Positions 44,075-50,091 of a DNA stretch of 50,091 bases are shown piece by piece; the first letter of the stretch is position 1; every line of letters starts with the position of its first letter. The DNA comes from Allomyces macrogynus ATCC 38327. Its lineage: Eukaryota > Blastocladiomycota > Blastocladiomycetes > Blastocladiales > Blastocladiaceae. The stretch lies in NCBI GenBank assembly GCA_000151295.1, contig GG745330.1, positions 1,687,279 to 1,737,369 on the forward strand, written 5' to 3'. The notes under the pieces are model-generated. The model was not told the DNA's origin, did no database searches, and saw nothing but the letters and a program-made list of their open reading frames with translations. A program made the position numbers and the translations under genes.

Positions 44075-44453
44075 GGTGATGGTGATGGAGGTGCGAACGG
44101 ATCAATGCCGAGCGTGCGGTCTTGCAACGCGCGGATGATGAATTGTTGGTATCTTGGCCACGCCGTTGTCGGCGCGGTCGATCACGTCGTTGTGGTCGCG
44201 GTCGTCGTGGTGGAAGGGAGTTGTGGCCTAGTGGACGCGACGCGGTGATGAGGAGCATCACGCGAAACTCATTTGAAACTCACGTGCTGACTGTGCCTTG
44301 TGCTGATCACCTCGTTTGCTTTGATGCCCTTGAACAAGTCTGTTGCTGCCGCCCCGATTTTGGACCAATTCGCCCCGACAGCGGGGCCTATTACTAGCTG
44401 CACTCGAGGCATCAGCACTGCGCCGACCTGATTGGACCCCGCCAGCGCCCGCC
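44075..44453. promoter_or_regulatory. Divergent promoter of RPN13 and mS29 genes
   Basis: This 379-bp interval between opposite start codons must hold both promoters. No TATA box is visible. No known proteasome or mitochondrial regulatory motif was recognised. Confidence 0.45.
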
Positions 44454-45739
44454 ATGTCCACCCTCAAGGTTGCCGGCGGTGTTGCATCGCAGTTTCTCGA
44501 ATCGCCGAGCGCACGCGGCGGCCTCCTGATCCGCGCGGCCGTGACTTCGGCGCTCGCGGCCCAGAAGAAGAGCAACAAGGCTCTCGTCTTTGGTGGGTTT
44601 GCCAATGGACTGAACCGATCGACCCACGGGGGCTGCCACTGATCAGCAATGACCAAACTGCATAGACGGCCCGTCGGGTGCCGGTAAGACGTGCGCTCTC
44701 GAGCAGGCAGTCTCAAGCTACACGAACGAGAACCCGGAGTCGGTCGTTGTGCACGTTACGAACGGTGCGATCACGCATCTTGCATGAGGTGGACCAGCCA
44801 CGACTGACCACCCCCGCTTGCGCGCTCGTTTGCCATTTTCAGCGGGAGAATGGGTTGACGGCCGCTACCCGTACAGCCGTGCCGAGAACGGCAAGTGGGA
44901 GCTCCCGACGGCCTCGTCTCTGTTCCTGCAAAACCTGCTCGCCGCCAACAAGAAGTCGACGAAAGACGTGCGTCTTTGCCGCGTTTTTGGTGTTCCTGGA
45001 GCGGTTCATGCTCACGAGCCGGAGACTCAATTCCATTCCTGCCGCTTCACCAGCTCGTGACAACGGCGAAGTACTCGTTCGGCCAACAGCAGGTCGACGC
45101 CAACTCGCCCCTCGCTGCCCTCATTTCCCTCGGTGCCAAGTCCAACGACATGAGCACCGACGTGTCCGAGGCCGTGCTTGAGGAGCTGGGCAAGCAGTTC
45201 GTATCACGTTTCTTCGCTTGTTTATGGTCCGGGCACCACGAACTGACGACCGCGCATTGTAATTCCAGCGAGAACGTCCTCGTTGCGATCGACCACGTCA
45301 ACGCCCTGTTCGCCAAGTCGACCTACTTCAACCAAAAGTCGGTCCCGCTGCACGCATCTCACTTTGCGCTCTGCAAGGCCTTCTACCCCTTCTTTGAGAA
45401 CAAGGTCGGTCACTCCACGCTCTCTCGCTCAAAGGAATCGCACGATGCATCTTCTCACCCTCTCGCTGTTTTCGCCCCCCCACCTAGACCAAGGCCACCG
45501 TCGTCGGCGCCACGTGCAAAACTGACACGCGGTTCAGCGACCGCAAGCTGCAGTCGCTCTCGATGGTTGAGATTGTTCAACTGCCGCCGTACACCAAAGG
45601 CGAGGCGCAAATGGTGCATGACATGTACCTCGAGACCAAGGTCATCAACGCGCCCGTGCAGGTCGACCGTCTGCTGCTGCTGAGCGGCGGCAACCCGGCC
45701 AAGTTCCTCAAGTACGCATTGAACCCGCGAGCCTTCTAA
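44454..45739 (+). CDS. Mitochondrial small-subunit ribosomal protein mS29 (DAP3)
   Basis: Six exons, 44454-44592, 44666-44764, 44843-44967, 45054-45200, 45273-45404 and 45488-45739, give 297 residues. mS29 is the GTP-binding protein of the mitoribosomal small subunit. Visible features are an N-terminal segment (FLESPSARGGLLIRAAVTSA), a P-loop completed across the first intron (GPSGAGKT, residues 48-55), GEWVDGRYPYSRAENGKWEL, the Walker B-like motif NVLVAIDHVNALFAKSTYF, and the C-terminal QLPPYTKGEAQMVHDMYL and LLLSGGNPAKFLKYALNPRAF. At 297 residues it is shorter than the roughly 390 of animal DAP3, mostly at the N-terminus. A cleavable presequence is not obvious, though the first 40 residues are amphipathic and basic. 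Exon 5 must start at the AG ending at 45272, not the CAG four bases earlier, to keep frame. Confidence 0.87.
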
Positions 45740-47141
45740 ATTGCCAGTTCCGATCGTGGAGTGGGTTTGCCTTTGTCGAATTCGTTGGTGTCTCTAGTCG
45801 TCATAGTGAATGGTATCGCAATCTTTATCCATCCACAGAACAGCATCATCTAAACTTGGCCATGCCACACGTCCCACCTCCATCGCTGGGCTCGCACTCG
45901 CCACCTTCAACGCGCGCAGCCTTGGCCCGCCACGCAGCGACCATGAGCGGCCGCAAGGCCACCGGTCGGTCCAGACCTCTCGCGGGCTGCTCAAGACCAA
46001 CACGGCACGACCTCGTCGCGGACGACGATACCAACCGAGAAACGAGCGAAACGGCCAGTTGGATTGGCCAACACGCGACGATCCGAGGACTTTGACGCAA
46101 CAATCAGATGACGCCGCTGGATCGTGTTCAGGCCCTCTCGACACGTGCGCTCGGTTCATGAAGCTGGCACCGGCACAGCGGCGCGCCGGCCGCTCGGCAC
46201 CGTAACGGTGTGCCACGAAGTGCGGGCGACGTGCGCGCGGCGGTTCCGGGCCGTTCCCAGAGTCTCCACTACACACGGCATGGGCTGTGCGCAAGCGAGC
46301 ACGCACGGCCGTGAACCGGTGGTCGCGCCTCGCACCAAGAGATGCTGGGGCTGGCACGTCTCGCACTACTTGCCTGCCGACCGCAGACATCGGCGCACCA
46401 TGACGCGCGTGCAACCAGCACCCAAGCGGCTCCCATGGTCGCACGCGCCCGGTCCACGGCACCCACGTCGCGGTCCCGCCGACCCGGGCGACCCGCTGTT
46501 GCTTCTTGCGCCTTCAAATATCGCGTACTAGGGCGCGTGGCGTGCGCGCCCGAGCCGGCCGTCAAGTCCCGGGTTCAGCAAGCAGGGATTGTGGGCGTGA
46601 TCTTGCTGGAGCAGTGGGCCTTTTTTCGTCCGTGTTTGTGGTTGCCCGCTGGCACGGCAACCTGAGATTCTTGAGTCTCCGAGGCTCGAATATCTTAGTA
46701 AATCGGCTCAGACCGTTTTATTTGCGTCGCTTTCCTTGTTGTGGCTCATTTCAGCGCGACCGGCATGCGGCACCTGGTTAGTGCACCCGCCACCGCATCA
46801 GCTCTTGCACTGCGCGCGCCAGCTCCTTTGATGGAACAGACGCGTAGCGTCACGCTTGACGTTCTCCACCCTCTCATTTTCTGTGATACGCAAGAATGAA
46901 GGTTCTCAGTGCACGTCAGGACGAGACGGGTTGCTGCCCGCGGCGAGACTGCTTCAAGGCGCGCGAGGACGGAGGCCACGGTCGCAGAGTCGATTCGGAC
47001 ACAGCGGAGCATCTGGGACGCTCCCTGCGCCGTGCGTTGTTGCCATCGTCTGCCGCCCCAGCTTTCTGCGTCCCCGCTTCCGCCGCGCGACTTGCGAAGG
47101 GCACAACGGCACGAGGTGCGAGAGGGTGCTAGACGCGCGAG
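45740..47141. other. Gene-poor region, no supported gene
   Basis: About 1.4 kb with overlapping short open frames on both strands but no conserved features. As at 14.6-17.5 kb, the composition is coding-like and suggests decayed gene copies. Confidence 0.5.
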
Positions 47142-47250
47142 GTTTACGAGGGCGACGACATGTGGGAGGATTCGTACGACGGCGAGGGCTTCTCGCTCGA
47201 AGATGCGCTCGAGGACGCCGCCGACGACTATGACGAGCTGGTCGCGCGAC
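47142..47250 (+). pseudogene. Relic of the acidic DDMWED repeat of the adjacent secreted-protein family
   Basis: In frame from 47142 the sequence reads VYEGDDMWEDSYDGEGFSLE and DALEDAADDYDEL. It closely matches the repeat unit of the complete gene at 47861-49242, where DDMWEDNYDEGFSVSEDAA recurs. A TAG at 47130-47132 lies just upstream and no signal peptide or body of the protein precedes it. After about 110 bp the frame continues into Cys/Arg-rich sequence unrelated to the gene, to a stop at 47358. It is therefore a stranded 3' fragment of a third family member, or an exon of an unrecognised gene with TAG as splice acceptor. Confidence 0.55.
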
Positions 47251-47733
47251 GAGCCTGCTGCGCGCCAAGGTCGTGCGCGGTTCCTCGACCCCCGTCGACG
47301 GTTGCTGGCCGGCGGTCAAACGGCCAGATTTGTGCTGATGCGACATGGGTCGCCAAGTAGTTTTCCATCATTATCATCTGCCAAAACGCATTAGTCTGTG
47401 CAGAATTAGCCTTCAGCCGGGGCAGTTTTGCATCGTCGTTTCTGTTGAGTGCGCAAGACACGTGACCGCGTCTTGCGCTGCCTCCAGGTGCTCGTTGGAC
47501 CACATGCTGTGGACCACCAAGATCCGCTCTGACCAACGACGACCTCTGCAAAGAATGGGCGACCACGGGTCAGGCTGCGTTTGGGCGAATGTGCGACGCG
47601 GGATACAGTTTTAAGCCGCTCAGCAGCACGTCGATTCCCACACTGCGGCCTGCACGCACGACCTTTTTCGGCCTCTCGCTTGCCAACCAGCTAGCTGCAC
47701 GGTCACAGTTCACGCCGCGAGTGTGGTCGCGGC
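47251..47733. other. Upstream region of the secreted repeat protein gene
   Basis: About 480 bp without a supported gene, ending in the promoter of the complete family member. Confidence 0.45.
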
Positions 47734-47740
47734 TATAAAA
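47734..47740 (+). promoter_or_regulatory. TATA box of the secreted repeat protein gene
   Basis: TATAAAA in a GGCTATAAAAGAGCG context, about 121 bp before the start codon. The next family member has a comparable element about 150 bp before its start, suggesting that the tandem genes share promoter architecture and are strongly or inducibly expressed. Confidence 0.65.
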
Positions 47741-47860
47741 GAGCGTCGGGCCTCCTGCGCACGCTCTTCGCGCCCTTTCCTCTATCGCGCACGCCCTTCC
47801 ATATCGTCCGACGTGCTGCCGAACGGCACGACTCCTGATCCACTGCGCCTCCCGTCAACC

Positions 47861-49242
47861 ATGAAGTACTCGACCGCGCTGCTCCTCGCAATGGCCACGG
47901 CCGCGCTCGCCATGGTGGCGACGACGGCCGACGCGCAACAACTGGACGCGAGCGGCAATCGCCCAACCAAGACGTGGGCGACCAAGGCCAACGGCCTGAA
48001 GCAGCAGTACAATTCGGTCGCCAGCACGCTCAAGGGCCCCGACTCGGGCAAGAAGATCACCAGCTGGCTTGGCTCGGAGGGCAAGAAGGCCATGGCGCGG
48101 CGCAAGGAGCGTCAGATCAAGGAAATGCAGGACAAGATCAACAAGCTGCCGCGCAACCATTGGCAGCGCCGCGTGCTCGAGAACAAGCTCAAGCGCATGC
48201 GGTCGCGCAAGAACTACGAGGAAAGGATGCCTTGGGGTGCGTACACTTCATTTTTTGATGTACGCAGATTGCTCACTTGATGAATGTCCCTTAAGGTTTT
48301 TCGACCGCGGCGGCGCCTGGCGCGCGTACGGTCTCCAAAAAGCGCAGCTCGCCCGCGGGTCTGGTGCCGTTTGTCGACCCGCCCTTCCCTGCCGCGATCC
48401 AGCACGGCGCTGACGGCTCGGTGCGGCTCGTGCGCAAGGGCTTGACCAAGGGCCACGGTGTGATCCACAAGTACGGCTTCCAGACGGCCAAGCCGCTTGC
48501 GATCCCGGCCGGGACCAAGTACGTGACGTTCGTGGCGCAGATCAAGGCGCAGGCCAAGAAGCCCGTGCAGCGCAAGACCAAGCCCGGGATGAAGACGCCG
48601 CCGCCGGCGTGCCACAAGTCCGACACGGCCATCACCGTCTTCCACGGTGGCAAGCCCCTCGGCGGCCTGCGGTTCCCCAAGGGGTCGCACGGGTCGAGCA
48701 AGTACGAGACGCTGCGTCTGCGCGTGCCCGTCTCCAAGCTGTCGGCCACGTCGGCGCCGATCACGCTGCAGGCCGCGCACGACCACGCGTCGACGACCAA
48801 GTGCATGGACCACTCGATTCTGCAGCTCAAGGGGTTCAAGGTGCAGTTCCACGACAAGCTGCCCGCCAAGAAGACGGCGCACGCCGGTGCCAAGGCCAAG
48901 TTCTCCGTCTCCGAGTCGGGCTACGACTACGCGTCGTTTGACGATTCGTGGGACGAGTCGTACGACGACATGTGGGAGGACAACTACGACGAGGGCTTCT
49001 CGGTGTCCGAGGACGCGGCCGACGAGGGCGACGACATGTGGGAGGACAACTACGACGAGGGCTTCTCGGTGTCCGAGGACGCGGCCTACGACGGCGACGA
49101 CATGTGGGAGGACATGTACGACGGCGATTTCTCGGTTGAGGACTCGTACGACGAGGACGCGGCGGCCGATGATGAGTATTACGGTGGAGATTTCTCGGTT
49201 GAGGACGCGTATGACGAGGACGCGGCCGACGACGAGTACTAA
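47861..49242 (+). CDS. Secreted protein with an acidic DDMWED tandem-repeat tail (uncharacterised family)
   Basis: Exons 47861-48236 and 48296-49242 (intron 59 bp, GTGCGT...TTAAG) give 440 residues. The N-terminus is a clear signal peptide (MKYSTALLLAMATAALAMVA, cleavage probably after ADA at about residue 26). Residues 30-125 are Lys/Arg-rich and helical (KRMRSRKN, KERQIKEMQDKINKLPRN). Residues 140-330 look like a beta-rich domain: LVPFVDPPFPAAIQHG, KYVTFVAQIKAQ, TAITVFHGGKPLGGLRF, YETLRLRVPVSKL and HSILQLKGFKVQFH, with few cysteines. The last 100 residues are acidic repeats of 22 residues (DDMWEDNYDEGFSVSEDAAD), then shorter FSVEDAYDEDAA units, ending DDEY. I do not recognise the family. 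The strongly basic front and acidic tail suggest self-association, matrix or mineral binding, but that is speculation. No membrane anchor follows. Confidence 0.85.
48964..49242 (+). repeat. 66-bp tandem repeat coding acidic 22-residue units
   Basis: GACGACATGTGGGAGGAC starts at 48964, 49030 and 49096, an exact 66-bp period. The first two copies are nearly identical over 57 bp and the third is diverged. It is followed by two shorter GATTTCTCGGTTGAGGAC units at about 49124 and 49188. Near-identity of two copies implies recent duplication or gene conversion. Confidence 0.9.
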
Positions 49243-49719
49243 GGGGCGCCGGGATTCTTTTTGAGCGCGCGCAAGAACGCGCGAATTGGTATGCGGTTTT
49301 TCGTCATTTTGCTCTTTTGAAAAAATATTGATTTGGTCCCTCCACTGTCTTGGCGGTGGCCACTATTTGCTGGCCGATCACGCCCACTTGTTCCTTGGCT
49401 TCAGCGTCGCCGTCTTTTGGTCGCGACGACAGTCCCGCACACTCTGTGTCTCAAGCACTGATCCCTTTCAGCGCACGTTCGTGATCGTTGAATTCTCCTG
49501 CCCGCACTCACCGGCCGGCGGGCCGCGCTTTGCCATTCATTTGACGACGATCAGTTTTGATGTCGCAACCGTGAGGATCAGTTCAGGCACACACTTGCGT
49601 GCCGATGGCTTCTCTCGTGCTCCTGCGGCTCATCTCCCGCGCTGTCGCTTTCCCACCCGCGAGTGACCGCGACGCCGTCGAGTCGCGGCGCCTCCCGCCG
49701 CGCCGTGTCGTATCCACGC
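49243..49719. other. Intergenic region between tandem secreted-protein genes
   Basis: About 480 bp, T-rich at the left (TTGAAAAAATATTG, likely 3' untranslated sequence). No gene is seen. Confidence 0.5.
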
Positions 49720-49726
49720 TATATAT
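49720..49726 (+). promoter_or_regulatory. TATA box of the last gene
   Basis: TATATAT in a CACGCTATATATCCAGCG context, about 150 bp before the start codon at 49873. Confidence 0.5.
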
Positions 49727-49872
49727 CCAGCGTGCCCGCCGCTATCACTCGCGTGCTCCCCGCTCCCGATCAGCAACAAACGCGTTGGCCCGCTGTTGCT
49801 GTTCTGACGCACCTCGCGCTATCCACGACCAGTATCATTCCGACCCGACCACACGCGCCGCGCTCCCGTACA

Positions 49873-49996
49873 ATGAAGCTTTCCAATGCGCTACTCCTCA
49901 CGACGGCGACCGCGTCGCTCGCCATGGTGGCGCTGCCCGCCGACGCCGCCCAATCGATCTCGTTTGGCCCGCTTCGGTTCAAGGCTGGGCCGCTCC
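49873..49996 (+). CDS. First exon of a second secreted family member (runs off the window)
   Basis: The ATG at 49873 opens MKLSNALLLTTATASLAMVA followed by LPADAAQ, a signal peptide that matches the N-terminus of the complete gene at 47861 residue for residue in style (MKYSTALLLAMATAALAMVA, TTADAQQ). The mature protein begins SISFGPLRFKAGP, unlike the basic start of its neighbour. A donor GTATGT follows at 49997, in phase 1, and the frame after it ends quickly, so the rest of the gene lies beyond the right edge. The signal peptide is conserved while the mature part differs, which fits a diverging tandem family of secreted proteins. Confidence 0.75.
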
Positions 49997-50091
49997 GTAT
50001 GTGTCAAATCGGCGCCATGTCGTCGACCTTTTGCACATGCGCACGACCATTGCCGACCACCGTTTCGACGCGATCGTGATCCGGCGCACGC

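Noticed and set aside
46896..47132. Short open frame MKVLSARQDETG before the repeat relic, as a possible signal-peptide exon
   Set aside because: It has no hydrophobic core like the signal peptides of the neighbouring secreted genes, and it does not join in frame to the repeat.
1..50091. CRISPR arrays, bacterial operons, prophage or insertion sequences
   Set aside because: No spaced identical repeats, transposase-like frames or terminal inverted repeats were seen. Spliceosomal introns throughout show a eukaryotic nuclear region.

Overview
The window is GC-rich nuclear DNA from a eukaryote. Its protein-coding genes are broken by many short introns (mostly 59-120 bp), with short intergenic spaces and genes on both strands. 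The gene content points to a flagellated, zoosporic fungus: an animal-type Na,K/H,K-ATPase alpha subunit (P-type IIC), a ropporin/RSP11-like flagellar protein, a PABPN1 homologue, a LEUNIG-like LisH/polyQ/WD40 protein and a fungal-like complement of housekeeping genes. I infer a member of the Blastocladiomycota (Allomyces/Catenaria/Blastocladiella relatives). This is inference from family content and composition, not a match I could run. A 263-base run of N at 37002-37264 shows that this is a draft scaffold.

Layout. 0-8.5 kb: an uncertain partial membrane protein (-), an unrecognised acidic protein (+), a RanBP3/NUP50-like Ran-binding protein (-), an unrecognised protein (+), a mahogunin-type RING E3 ligase (+) and a PQ-loop transporter (-). 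9-14.6 kb: a CCR4/Angel/nocturnin-type deadenylase (-) and two ribosomal protein genes, eL21 and uS4 (+). 14.6-17.5 kb: a 3-kb gene-poor stretch that may hold gene relics. 17.5-24.7 kb: a IIC P-type ATPase (+) and an acyl/4-coumarate-CoA-ligase-like enzyme with seven exons (+). 25.2-25.7 kb: a RhoGAP-like relic with an in-frame stop (-). 26.7-36 kb: a dense run of citrate synthase (+), R-SNARE (-), ropporin-like (-), KDM8/JMJD5 hydroxylase (+), TRAPPC6/Trs33 (-) and PABPN1 (+). 37.7-45.7 kb: LEUNIG-like corepressor (+), RPN13/ADRM1 (-) and mitoribosomal mS29/DAP3 (+). 47-50 kb: a tandem family of secreted proteins with signal peptides, comprising a relic of an acidic repeat, one complete gene and the first exon of another running off the window.

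The genes are mostly independent housekeeping functions: translation, mRNA decay and polyadenylation, proteasome, vesicle traffic, nuclear transport and flagellum. They do not form a pathway cluster. Three signals stand out. About two thirds of the introns I could place have a 5' splice site of the form GTNCG (typically GTACGT) instead of GTRAGT. The LEUNIG-like gene carries four one-base frame changes within about 180 bp, each of which looks like a duplicated base. The right end holds the candidate undescribed family: secreted proteins with an acidic DDMWED-type 66-bp tandem repeat. All exon boundaries were placed by eye from reading frame, phase and family conservation.
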